Assembly: GCA_012843025.1 (NCBI GenBank)
Contig: DURT01000011.1
Span: forward strand, 40,997 to 104,996
Source of the DNA: Tissierellia bacterium
GTDB taxonomy: Bacteria > Bacillota > Clostridia > Tissierellales > Sedimentibacteraceae
Length of the DNA stretch: 64,000 nt
Direction: 5' to 3'
The position numbers were made by a program, and so were the translations under genes. The notes beneath the pieces are model-generated. The model was not told where the DNA came from. It did not search any database and saw only the letters and a program-made list of their open reading frames with translations. Shown piece after piece: positions 7,516 to 14,884 of this stretch; the first letter of the stretch is position 1, and the number at the start of each line of letters is the position of its first letter.

Positions 7516-8361
7516 CTAAATAATTGCTTCCTGATGCCTTGCCACATGGCACTGAATATTAATAGCAACAGGCATGCTTGCTATATGGGCCGGGAAAGTT
7601 TCAATGTTTACCGCCAAAGCAGTAGTCCTTCCCCCAAATCCCTGAGGACCTATACCTAATTTATTAATTTCTTCAAGTAATTCTTTTTCCAACTTGGCTA
7701 TCTCAGGATTAGGATTATGTTGGCCGACAGTCCTTAGCAAGGCTTCTTTAGCAATTAAGGTAGTTTTTTCTATGGTACCTCCTATACCTATTCCCACAAT
7801 AATCGGAGGACAAGGATTTGAACCAGCCTTATCAACGGTATCAATAACAAATTTCTTTATTCCTTCCACTCCATCTGAAGGTTTAAGCATGGCTAAAGCA
7901 CTCATGTTCTCACTCCCGCCGCCCTTTGGTGCCAAAATGATCTTTACTTTATCCCCAGCTACTATCTTTGCATGTATTATTGCAGGAGTATTGTCCCCAG
8001 TATTTTTTCTTACAAGGAAGGGATCATCTACCGCTGACTTTCTCAAATATCCATTTTTGTATCCTCGCCTTACCCCTTCATTAATGGCCTCGTTTAAATC
8101 TCCTCCCGTTAATCGAACATCCTGACCTAATTCCAAAAAAATTACTGCAAGTCCTGTATCCTGACAAATAGGAACCTGGGTTCTTCTTGCTATTTCCTGA
8201 TTTTTTAATATGTCTTGCAAAATTTCCTTCGCAAGGGGAGATTCCTCTTTTTTTAATGAATCCTGCAAAGCTTCTTTTACATCCTCAGGAAGATAATAAT
8301 TCGATTCTATACAGAGCCTTTCTATAACATTCGCTATTTCTTTGACATTTACTTCTCTCAT
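7516..8361 (-). CDS. Fumarate hydratase (class I), alpha subunit
   Basis: Matches the alpha (N-terminal) subunit of two-subunit class I fumarase: TQVPICQDTGLAVIFLELG with a cluster cysteine, NTGDNTPAIIHAKIVAGDKV, APKGGGSENMSALAML and GSNPCPPIIVGIGIGGTIEKTTLIAKEALLR. Three conserved cysteines (PICQ, NPCPP, QCHV) would bind an oxygen-sensitive 4Fe-4S cluster. The track starts at 8382; GGAAGGATG precedes ATG 8361, which gives a normal N-terminus, so I chose that. A hairpin at 8397-8429 separates it from the promoter-proximal U32-like gene. Confidence 0.92.
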   Translation of the reverse strand: MREVNVKEIANVIERLCIESNYYLPEDVKEALQDSLKKEESPLAKEILQDILKNQEIARRTQVPICQDTGLAVIFLELGQDVRLTGGDLNEAINEGVRRGYKNGYLRKSAVDDPFLVRKNTGDNTPAIIHAKIVAGDKVKIILAPKGGGSENMSALAMLKPSDGVEGIKKFVIDTVDKAGSNPCPPIIVGIGIGGTIEKTTLIAKEALLRTVGQHNPNPEIAKLEKELLEEINKLGIGPQGFGGRTTALAVNIETFPAHIASMPVAINIQCHVARHQEAII

Positions 8362-8396
8362 CTTCCCACATCCTTCCGGCATATATTAAATTATAA

Positions 8397-8429
8397 CTCT
8401 CCCGTGCTTATATAATAAACACAGGAGAG
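8397..8429 (-). terminator. Intra-operon hairpin, possible partial terminator
   Basis: CTCTCCCGTG...CACAGGAGAG forms a strong stem between the U32-like gene and fumarase alpha. Read on the minus strand it is followed by TTATAATTT, only a weak U-tract. It may let some transcripts through, so the first gene is made in excess, or it may protect the 3' end of a processed U32 mRNA. Confidence 0.45.
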
Positions 8430-8436
8430 GAAAAAA

Positions 8437-9348
8437 CTAGTCTGCTACTTGAGGGCTTCCTTCTCCGGCTTTCAATTGGATTGCTTCCGGATAGTATCTA
8501 CGAACCATTTCAATTACTATTGATGCCTGTCTTGCCATGTCTATTCCATTTTGAGCTGTTGTTAGTTGACCGTGACCACCAACACAAGAGTTACCGGTCT
8601 TTAGGTATACAGGTGCACAGCAACGAACCATTTCAGGTGCTTCATAAACACGGATAAATCCGCCTGATCCGGGAGGATTGTCTGTATGTAAATCTAGGGG
8701 TACATCCACAGCCTGTCTTAAAGCTGCTAACATTGGAAGGGTTAGGTCTCTTACAGGGTTAATTGAGTCAGCTCCTAATCTTTCTAACAATTTAAAGCTT
8801 GCAGGATTTCCTTGTCCGTTGTGGGCAGAGTTTTTAAATTCCATGTCTGCAGGAAGTTCTCCAGCCTTTCTAGCTTCATTTAATACCCATAATAAACCTT
8901 CATCATAAACTATAAGTCCTCTTATACCTGCTTCAGCAATACGTTTTGCATCTTCGATAGCTCTAGCAACTTGTTCCTGTCCTCTAAGTCTGTAAGCAAT
9001 AACTCTTCCCTGTTCGCTCATACGAGTGGCACTAGTGTCGTAAGCTGCCCTAGGTCCTATGGAAATATTTAATCCTGCACCGTGAGCTTTACAAATTGCA
9101 GCATACTCTTTTAATTCTGAAAAGGTGTGGCGAAAAGCACCGTAAGTTTCATCAACTCTGTTAATTTGAATTCCCAATCTTTCTGCCTCTTCGATTAAAG
9201 CTTTGCAAGCTACAGCAGTATTAATAGTAGGAACTTCTATTCCGAAATGAGCTCCGCTGGGGAATCTTTTTTCGGAAGTAGGTAAATCATACGCATCACC
9301 TTTTGGTAATCCTATACTGGCTAAAAATTCTCTCGTTTTTTCCATCAT
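8437..9348 (-). CDS. TIM-barrel protein, peptidase U32-like, function unknown
   Basis: A 303-residue soluble protein with barrel-like alternation: FGIEVPTINTAVACKALIEEAERLGI, GLNISIGPRAAYDTSATRMSEQG, GIRGLIVYDEGLLWVLNEARK, KNSAHNGQGNPASFKLLERLGADSINP and DVPLDLHTDNPPGSGGF. I recall such sequences annotated as U32 family peptidases, but the length and conserved NSAHNGQG and DLHTDNPPGSGGF motifs suggest a small-molecule enzyme. GGAGG precedes the ATG. It is the first gene after the sigma54 promoter at 9451-9466 and is followed by fumarase, malic enzyme and an Ldh2 enzyme, so its product or substrate probably joins that fumarate/malate route. That link is inference. Confidence 0.6.
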   Translation of the reverse strand: MMEKTREFLASIGLPKGDAYDLPTSEKRFPSGAHFGIEVPTINTAVACKALIEEAERLGIQINRVDETYGAFRHTFSELKEYAAICKAHGAGLNISIGPRAAYDTSATRMSEQGRVIAYRLRGQEQVARAIEDAKRIAEAGIRGLIVYDEGLLWVLNEARKAGELPADMEFKNSAHNGQGNPASFKLLERLGADSINPVRDLTLPMLAALRQAVDVPLDLHTDNPPGSGGFIRVYEAPEMVRCCAPVYLKTGNSCVGGHGQLTTAQNGIDMARQASIVIEMVRRYYPEAIQLKAGEGSPQVAD

Positions 9349-9450
9349 TTTTGGTAATCCTCCATAATCTTTTTAGTAGTAATCAAGCTTGAATTATAAA
9401 TGCATATGCCATTCCGGACTTGGCACTAATATTTATTTGAAAATATTTAG

Positions 9451-9466
9451 AGCAATTACCATGCCA
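9451..9466 (-). promoter_or_regulatory. Sigma54 promoter of the U32-fumarase-malic enzyme operon
   Basis: The minus strand reads TGGCATGGTAATTGCT, preceded by T, with GG and GC exactly ten bases apart. It lies about 100 bases before the U32-like ATG. Together with the promoter at 4518 it makes two sigma54 units in tandem on the same strand. Confidence 0.75.
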
Positions 9467-9527
9467 ATTTCTTAAATAATTATAAAAAATATTTTCGAAA
9501 AAGAATAAATAGTTTAATTTCAATCAT

Positions 9528-9650
9528 TTTCATATGAAATACTTTCATACTTTTGTGCAGATTATATATTTCAGGAGCCATCTTAGGTTTACATTCTTTT
9601 CAATTTGAAATGCTTGAAAACAATTTGAAAGAATTTTGAAATGTCCAATG
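9528..9650. promoter_or_regulatory. Cluster of TTTCA/TGAAA palindromes, candidate activator sites
   Basis: TTTCATATGAAA (9528-9539) and TTTCAATTTGAAA (9598-9610) are palindromes, followed by repeated TTGAAA half sites to about 9642. They lie about 60 and 130 bases upstream of the -24 element. The core matches the palindrome at 4613-4629, which suggests one shared activator. The rest of 9349-9700 is AT-rich with no gene. Confidence 0.5.
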
Positions 9651-9681
9651 ATAATTTATTTTTAATATATATTGTAATAAT

Positions 9682-9715
9682 TTTCTTTTTGTGTTAAATT
9701 AAAAGTATCTAAGCT
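9682..9715 (+). promoter_or_regulatory. Possible sigmaA promoter of the TM1266-ABC operon
   Basis: TTGTAA and TAAATT are separated by 17 bases in this AT-rich stretch and point toward the hydrogenase-system gene. The match to consensus is modest. It would give a short leader before the attenuator-like hairpins. Confidence 0.35.
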
Positions 9716-9734
9716 TAAGGATTTTTTCTAAGAG

Positions 9735-9790
9735 CAAGGAGTAAATTTTATATTAAATTTATTATTCCTTGTCGTGCAAGGAATTTTTTT
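9735..9790 (+). promoter_or_regulatory. Attenuator-like leader: terminator with competing upstream pairing
   Basis: ATTCCTTG-TCGTG-CAAGGAAT followed by seven T (9764-9790) is a good intrinsic terminator just before the ribosome site of the next gene. The earlier segment CAAGGAGTAAATTT (9735-9748) can instead pair with AAATTTATTATTCCTTG (9755-9771), which uses the left arm of the terminator. The two folds exclude each other, as in attenuation. The leader is too short to hold a known aptamer, so a protein or short RNA signal would have to decide. Confidence 0.5.
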
Positions 9791-9804
9791 GTTAAGGAGT
9801 GTTT

Positions 9805-10077
9805 ATGGATAAAAGAATCGGCGTTATAGGCATCGTAATTGAAGATTTGACCAATATTTCAGAAGTCAACAACCTTCTTCATGAATATTCCGAAATAATT
9901 ATTGGAAGAATGGGTGTTCCTTACAAGGAAAGAGGAGTTAATGTTATTTCCCTCATTGTTGACGGTACCACCGATCAAATAGGAGCTCTTAGCGGAAAAT
10001 TAGGTAAGCTTAAAGGACTTAGCGTTAAAAGCGCTTTGTCAAAAAAATTAATAGGAGGCAAAAATGAAAAAAATTAG
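9805..10077 (+). CDS. Iron-only hydrogenase system putative regulator (TM1266 family)
   Basis: A 90-residue ACT/ferredoxin-like fold protein: DKRIGVIGIVIEDLTNISEVNNLLHEYSEIIIGRMGVPYKERGVNVISLIVDGTTDQIGALSGKLGKLKGLSVKSA, which matches the TM1266 family found beside FeFe-hydrogenase maturation genes. The ORF track uses GTG 9799, but that GTG is inside the ribosome site AAGGAG; ATG 9805 is the better start. It overlaps the lipoprotein gene by 14 bases. No hydrogenase or hydEFG gene is in the window, so its partner here is the transporter operon it leads. Confidence 0.85.
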   Translation: MDKRIGVIGIVIEDLTNISEVNNLLHEYSEIIIGRMGVPYKERGVNVISLIVDGTTDQIGALSGKLGKLKGLSVKSALSKKLIGGKNEKN

Positions 10078-11101
10078 TTTATTATTAGTAATTGTCTTGG
10101 TATTAAGCTTATTTGCAGGCTGCAGCAATGAAACTCCGGATAATGGCTCTGAACCTGAAAACATCCCGGAAGAAGTGGTTGAACCTGAAGCTTCAGAATC
10201 CGAAGATAACGAGCCTGTTAATGTAACTATAGCAGGATTAAAAGGCCCTACTTCTATAGGTATGATTAAAATGATTGATGAAGTAGCTCTCAACAGCGAT
10301 AAGTACAAGGTGGAATATATTGCAGAAAGTGCACCAGATTCACTTACGGGCAAAATTATAAACGGTCAAATCCAAATATCTTCAGTACCAATAAATTTAG
10401 CATCTGTCTTATACAATAAAACAGAAGGTGCAGTACAAATAATGGCGGTTAATACCATAGGTAATTTATACATAGTAGGTAGCGAAGACATTAGTTCAGT
10501 AGATGAATTAGAAGGTAAAACCTTGGCCATAAGTGCGAAAGGTTCCACCCCTGATTATGCCATGAACTATATTTTAAAACAAAAGGGTCTCGATGATAAA
10601 ACAGAGCTAAATTATGTTTTAGACCATCCTACTTTAGCCCAATCGGTAATAGCAGAAGATACTAAGGTAGCATTGTTACCCCAGCCTTTCGTGACACAGG
10701 TTATGATGAAAAACGAAAATGTTAAAATGTTAATAGATTTAAACGAATCCTGGAAAGGTGTAACAGCCGGAGAAAGCGAGTTAATTACAGGATGTATAAT
10801 CGTAAATAAAGAGTTTGCTATGAACAACAAGGAGTTCGTTAGTAAATTTCTAAAAGAATACGAAGAGTCTGTAAACTGGGTTTTAGAAAATCCAAAGGAT
10901 GCATCCTTGTTAGTTGAAAAACATGAAATTATGCCCAGTGCACCCTTAGTTGAAAGAGCAATACCCTACTGCGGCATAACATTTAAAAAAGCTTCGGATA
11001 TAAAAGAAAGTTTAAACAGCTTTTATAAAATCTTATTCGATTCTAACCCAGCCTCAATAGGAGGAAGTATGCCGGATGAAGAATTCTATTATACGGAATA
11101 A
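10064..11101 (+). CDS. ABC transporter substrate-binding lipoprotein (SsuA/NMT1-like)
   Basis: The N-terminus MKKISLLLVIVLVLSLFAGCSNE is a lipoprotein signal with the lipobox LFAGC. A linker rich in Glu/Pro/Ser follows, then a periplasmic-binding fold of the nitrate/sulfonate/thiamine-precursor class: PTSIGMIKMIDEV, PVNLASVLYNKTEGAVQIMAV, ELEGKTLAISAKGSTPDYAMNYIL. Length (345 aa) is usual. It is translated from within the end of the TM1266 gene and overlaps the permease start by 26 bases, so the operon is tightly coupled. The ligand cannot be read from sequence. Confidence 0.88.
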   Translation: MKKISLLLVIVLVLSLFAGCSNETPDNGSEPENIPEEVVEPEASESEDNEPVNVTIAGLKGPTSIGMIKMIDEVALNSDKYKVEYIAESAPDSLTGKIINGQIQISSVPINLASVLYNKTEGAVQIMAVNTIGNLYIVGSEDISSVDELEGKTLAISAKGSTPDYAMNYILKQKGLDDKTELNYVLDHPTLAQSVIAEDTKVALLPQPFVTQVMMKNENVKMLIDLNESWKGVTAGESELITGCIIVNKEFAMNNKEFVSKFLKEYEESVNWVLENPKDASLLVEKHEIMPSAPLVERAIPYCGITFKKASDIKESLNSFYKILFDSNPASIGGSMPDEEFYYTE

Positions 11102-11819
11102 AAACAAACTATTAATTATATTATTTTGGATATTAATATGGGAGGTACTATCTCTGATAGTTAATCAGGAGATTTATCTCCCATCTCCTACTAGTACCTT
11201 TTCTGCTCTTTTAAATCTTCTATGCGAAAAGGAAACGTATATTACTATTTTTTACAGCACCTACAGAACTTTGACAGGATTTTTCATTTCTTGCGCTACA
11301 GGAATTATACTAGGATATATTTGCGGCATAAATAAGTTTTTTTACAATCTGTTAAATCCCTTGGTAGTAATTATTCGCACAATTCCGGTAATGTCTATAA
11401 TAATAATTGCAATTATGTGGTTCAGAGACACTAATGTTCCAATTTTTGTAGCTTTCCTTATGTGTTTCCCCATAATCTGGACTAATACGGTGACAGGAAT
11501 AATTTCTACGGATATTAAAATTTTGCAAATGTGCCGTGTATATAAAATAAGGAAGATAAGAATTATTAAATCTGTATACTTTTACTCTGCTCTTCCCTAT
11601 ATAAAATCCGCCATGATTTCAGCCTTAGGAATAGGATGGAAAGTAACTTCTGCTGCTGAAGTACTAAGTCTTCCCAAATACTCCATAGGCCGTTTTTTGT
11701 ATGATTCAAAAGTATACCTTGAAATTCCAAGCTTATTCGCCTGGACAATAATTATAATATTTTTGAGTTTTATTTTCGAAAACCTATTAAAAGTATTATT
11801 TAAGGGGAGAGTAGTATGA
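11076..11819 (+). CDS. ABC transporter permease (SsuC-like)
   Basis: A 247-residue membrane protein with about six hydrophobic segments and the BPD-transport EAA-loop region near SALGIGWKVTSAAEVLSLPKYSIG. The opening LLIILFWILIWEVLSLIVNQEIYLPSPTSTFSALL is typical of SsuC/TauC/ThiX permeases. It overlaps both neighbours (26 bases upstream, 4 downstream). Confidence 0.9.
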   Translation: MKNSIIRNKNKLLIILFWILIWEVLSLIVNQEIYLPSPTSTFSALLNLLCEKETYITIFYSTYRTLTGFFISCATGIILGYICGINKFFYNLLNPLVVIIRTIPVMSIIIIAIMWFRDTNVPIFVAFLMCFPIIWTNTVTGIISTDIKILQMCRVYKIRKIRIIKSVYFYSALPYIKSAMISALGIGWKVTSAAEVLSLPKYSIGRFLYDSKVYLEIPSLFAWTIIIIFLSFIFENLLKVLFKGRVV

Positions 11820-12481
11820 TTAAACTTATAAACATTTCAAAGAAATATAATGATTTAGAATTGTTAAGAGATTTCAACATTTCTTTTGAAAGGAACAAAA
11901 TAACGTGTTTATTCGGTCCTTCCGGAGTGGGAAAGACAACAATAGCCAACATTGTAGCAGGAATAGTACCCATAGATAAGGGGCGGATAGAAGGGATTGA
12001 GAATTCATTATTATCCTATGTATTTCAGGAACCACGTCTTCTCAATTGGTACAGTGTATACGATAACTTAGATTTCGTACTAAAAGATGTTTACCCTTCC
12101 GATAAAAGGGTAAGTATAATAAACAACTACCTAAGTATGGTTGAATTATTAGAATATAAAAATTTTAAGATCGATGCCCTTAGCGGTGGCATGGAACAAA
12201 GAGTATCATTGGCAAGAGCCTTTGCCTATCCTTCCGACATACTTATAATGGATGAACCTTTTAAGGGACTCGATTATAAACTTAAACAGGAAATGATTTC
12301 TCTTTTCAAATCCATGTGGCAAAAAAGCAAGAGAACTGTAATATTTATAACTCACCAGGTAGATGAAGCTATAATTCTATCCCATACAATTTACAAGCTG
12401 AAAAACAGACCCATTGATATAGTAAACAAAATAAATGTAAATAATAATATAGAAGAAATAAAAAATTTACTTTTAACTTAA
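11816..12481 (+). CDS. ABC transporter ATP-binding protein (SsuB-like)
   Basis: Contains Walker A GPSGVGKTT, Q-loop FQEPRLLNW, signature LSGGMEQRVSLARAF, Walker B ILIMDEPF and the H-loop FITHQ in the usual order over 221 residues. The QEPRLLNW motif is typical of the nitrate/sulfonate/taurine subfamily. The start overlaps the permease stop by four bases. It completes the transporter encoded from 10064. Confidence 0.92.
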   Translation: MIKLINISKKYNDLELLRDFNISFERNKITCLFGPSGVGKTTIANIVAGIVPIDKGRIEGIENSLLSYVFQEPRLLNWYSVYDNLDFVLKDVYPSDKRVSIINNYLSMVELLEYKNFKIDALSGGMEQRVSLARAFAYPSDILIMDEPFKGLDYKLKQEMISLFKSMWQKSKRTVIFITHQVDEAIILSHTIYKLKNRPIDIVNKINVNNNIEEIKNLLLT

Positions 12482-12509
12482 GCAATATTGTGAAATAAGG
12501 GGGTGCACC

Positions 12510-12776
12510 ATGAATATTGAAATTACAGACAGAGCTAAGGAAAAGCTTCAATTGATGAAGGACAATAATGTACCCATAGCCTTGACCAGGTATCCAGTAG
12601 GGTGCTCTAGTTTCAAATATAAAATCGTTTCCATAAAACCATCTAACAGGGATAAGGTATACAATGTTGACGGATTCGATATAACTGTAACTGATGACAG
12701 CGAATTTAAATTAAAGGGCGCCAAAATTGATTATGGTGGTTTGATTAAAGATTTTATTGTAACTCCTAAATTTTAA
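12510..12776 (+). CDS. HesB/IscA-like protein
   Basis: An 88-residue protein beginning MNIEITDRAKEKLQLMKDNN, the usual opening of A-type Fe-S carrier folds, with PVGCSSFKYKIV in place of the first Cys region and FDITVTDDSEF-L-GAKIDYGG at the core. The C-terminal CxC pair of true IscA is missing; it ends DFIVTPKF. So it probably has the fold but cannot bind a cluster the standard way. AAGGGGGTG precedes ATG, 28 bases after the ABC ATPase, so it is likely the last gene of that operon. Confidence 0.7.
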   Translation: MNIEITDRAKEKLQLMKDNNVPIALTRYPVGCSSFKYKIVSIKPSNRDKVYNVDGFDITVTDDSEFKLKGAKIDYGGLIKDFIVTPKF

Positions 12777-12783
12777 TATTAAC

Positions 12784-12815
12784 AAAATTAACCTGCCAAG
12801 AGGCAGGTTAATTTT
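12784..12815. terminator. Bidirectional intrinsic terminator
   Basis: AAAATTAACCTGCC-aaga-GGCAGGTTAATTTT is a perfect 14-base-pair stem with A/T tracts on both sides. It ends the TM1266-ABC-HesB operon and overlaps by two bases the stop of the opposite small membrane gene. Confidence 0.9.
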
Positions 12816-13074
12816 AATCGTACAAAATAACTAACAACAAGAAGAAAAACAGCAGTGTATCTAATTCAATATCACAATCACCATTACATACAATTGCAAC
12901 TAGTAGCAAAAAGAAAAACAATAATGAAGAATCAATTCCTCTATCCCCTAAAATGCCATCTCGTTTACAGTCTCGATCTCTTCTTCCTGTATCACCGCGT
13001 ACCCTTCCGCAATCACTTTGAGTATTTACAGTATCACTAACCTCTACAATATCTTTAGGTTTATTGCACTCCAT
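12814..13074 (-). CDS. Small protein with duplicated LLFFFLLLV hydrophobic motif
   Basis: An 86-residue protein with a clean start (TAGGAGGTAATT-ATG). The first half is hydrophilic and Arg/Asp-rich (DTGRRDRDCKRDG); the second half has two almost identical hydrophobic stretches, SSLLFFFLLLVAIVC and DTLLFFFLLLVILYD, separated by NGDCDIEL. Short clostridial proteins with one or two LLFFFLLL repeats are common and some are spore-associated, but I cannot name the function. Four cysteines are present. Confidence 0.6.
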   Translation of the reverse strand: MECNKPKDIVEVSDTVNTQSDCGRVRGDTGRRDRDCKRDGILGDRGIDSSLLFFFLLLVAIVCNGDCDIELDTLLFFFLLLVILYD

Positions 13075-13232
13075 AATTACCTCCTATATAGAAATATGCA
13101 TTTTTTTATTTATTATATTCACCTAGAAAATTTATGTTAATGAATGTATTTTCAACTATTTTTGAATTTGTGCATAATTTAGAATTTTTTTGAAATAATA
13201 TCTTATATATTAAATTTAAGGAGGATAATTAA

Positions 13233-13430
13233 TTGGATAAATTTGCATTAGTATTAGTTATAATCGGAGCTATTAATTGGGGGCTAATTGCATTATTTCA
13301 GTTTGACTTAGTTGCAGCTATATTCGGTGGCCAAATGGCAATGTTTAGCCGCTTAGTTTATGGTTTAGTAGGATTAGCTGGTCTGTATTGCATAACATTA
13401 TTATTTAATGAAAGAGAAAGAGTGGATTAA
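13233..13430 (+). CDS. DUF378 family small membrane protein
   Basis: A 65-residue protein with two membrane helices: MDKFALVLVIIGAINWGLIALFQFDLVAAIFGG and FSRLVYGLVGLAGLYCITLLF. The IGAINWGLIA and YGLVGLAG motifs define DUF378 (YuzA-like). Translation starts with TTG at 13233, set by AAGGAGG eight bases upstream. Function unknown. Confidence 0.85.
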   Translation: MDKFALVLVIIGAINWGLIALFQFDLVAAIFGGQMAMFSRLVYGLVGLAGLYCITLLFNERERVD

Positions 13431-13436
13431 TTATTC

Positions 13437-13460
13437 CTAACCCAAGACTTCGACCGACAG
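13437..13460. repeat. Short copy of the T-box-associated hairpin repeat
   Basis: CCTAACCCAAGACTTCGACCG is identical over 21 bases to the reverse complement of the 3' hairpin of the repeat at 41997-42099. It lies just after the DUF378 gene and is followed by a small GTAGG...CCTAC stem. Seen directly; probably a degenerate third copy. Confidence 0.5.
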
Positions 13461-13497
13461 GTAGGAGGAACCTACGATTGAATAAAAAGAAATCAAA

Positions 13498-13520
13498 AAG
13501 ACAATCATTTTGATTGTCTT
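13498..13520. terminator. Terminator between convergent genes
   Basis: AAGACAATCA-ttt-TGATTGTCTT is a perfect 10-base-pair stem with T-rich sequence downstream and A-rich upstream. It serves the DUF378 gene and the opposite TldE gene. Confidence 0.85.
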
Positions 13521-13531
13521 CTTTAGTTTTA

Positions 13532-14884
13532 TTATTCTCCTGCTATTGCCAAGCTTTTGACCTTTAAGGAAGGGGAACCTATATATGCTTCTCCAGGCAA
13601 ACCGAATTTTAAATCGCTGCCTACTTCTTCTATATTTTTAATCATTTCAAAATAATTTCCTGAAACTATTATTTGTTCAACAGGTCTTACAATTTTACCT
13701 TCTTCTATTAAGTATCCCAAAGCCGCCAAGGAAAAGTCCCCCGATACGGAATTTAGCCCCGAATGAAGTCCCTGTAATTCAGTTATCATAATAGCTTTAT
13801 CGCTACTCTTTATTATCTCTTCCAAGGTTTTTTCGCCTTTTTCCACATAGAAATTGGAAGGGGCAATACTAATTGATGATTTATAGGAGCCCTTGCTGGC
13901 ATTTCCCGTTGTTTCAACTCCATCTTTCCTTGCTGTTTTTAGATTATGCAAGTATGTTTTTAGAACACCTTTGTCAATAACTTTCTTATACTTACAGGCA
14001 ACTCCTTCCCCATCAAAGGACCTGCTTGCCAAGCCTCCCTCCATGTAGGGATCGTCTATCAAGGTGAATCTTTCACTTGCTATTTTTTCATTTAACTTTC
14101 CTTTTAACAGAGAAAGATTTTTTTGTACTGCTTCAGCAGAAAATATTCCCGTAAATGCCTCCAGCAAGTCCGCTGCTGCAGAATTTCTTAAAATTACAGG
14201 ATAGTTACCAGATTTTACCGACTTGGCTCCTAAGAGGCCTATCGCCTCCTCTACGGCTTCTTTAGCAATTTCTTTTACATTAAATTTATAAAAATCATTG
14301 CCTGTACGATAGGCCATACCCGTCTTAATATCATTCCCTTCCTTGGCATCAACCACAATGTAGGTATAGGCAATGTTGCTTTTATCATGGAGATACAATC
14401 CCTTAGTATTAGACATTATTACTTCTCCATATCCATCGCCATAAACACAAGTTTTTACAGAAGATATTCTTTTATCAATTTTATAGGCTTCTTCTTCAAG
14501 ACTCTTAACAAATTTTATTTTATCTTCTTCTTTTACATTAGACAGCTCTGTGTTAAATGAATCCACTTTCTTGTATTCTTTTGAACCTTCGAAGATAACT
14601 TCCTCGTCATCGGAATCAATTATAGTGGCATTTTCCACAACATTATTAACTAATTGCTCAATAGATGTTTCATCTACTTTCTCCGTATAGGAATATCCCA
14701 TTTTCCCCTTGTATACTCCCCTTAAAGAAAGTCCTTCACTTTCAGAAAGGCTGTAGCCGTCTAATTCTTTTTGAAATACTTTTAGCGAAAGGCTGTTACC
14801 GGCGGAATAATAAACTTCCATATCTGTAAGGCCTTTCTTTTTACCTTCTGAGAATATTTTTTCAATTAATGATTTCATTTCCAT
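13532..14884 (-). CDS. tldE: TldE/PmbA family metallopeptidase subunit
   Basis: A 450-residue protein of the TldD/PmbA family without the HExxxH motif, so the TldE-type partner. Typical segments are YSAGNSLSLKVFQKELDGYSLSE, GLSLRGVYKGKMGYSYTEK, RNSAAADLLEAF and SISIAPSNFYVEKGE. TldD and TldE form a heterodimer that trims peptides (family knowledge). Its ATG overlaps the TldD stop (TAATG), which points to translational coupling and equal amounts. Confidence 0.9.
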   Translation of the reverse strand: MEMKSLIEKIFSEGKKKGLTDMEVYYSAGNSLSLKVFQKELDGYSLSESEGLSLRGVYKGKMGYSYTEKVDETSIEQLVNNVVENATIIDSDDEEVIFEGSKEYKKVDSFNTELSNVKEEDKIKFVKSLEEEAYKIDKRISSVKTCVYGDGYGEVIMSNTKGLYLHDKSNIAYTYIVVDAKEGNDIKTGMAYRTGNDFYKFNVKEIAKEAVEEAIGLLGAKSVKSGNYPVILRNSAAADLLEAFTGIFSAEAVQKNLSLLKGKLNEKIASERFTLIDDPYMEGGLASRSFDGEGVACKYKKVIDKGVLKTYLHNLKTARKDGVETTGNASKGSYKSSISIAPSNFYVEKGEKTLEEIIKSSDKAIMITELQGLHSGLNSVSGDFSLAALGYLIEEGKIVRPVEQIIVSGNYFEMIKNIEEVGSDLKFGLPGEAYIGSPSLKVKSLAIAGE

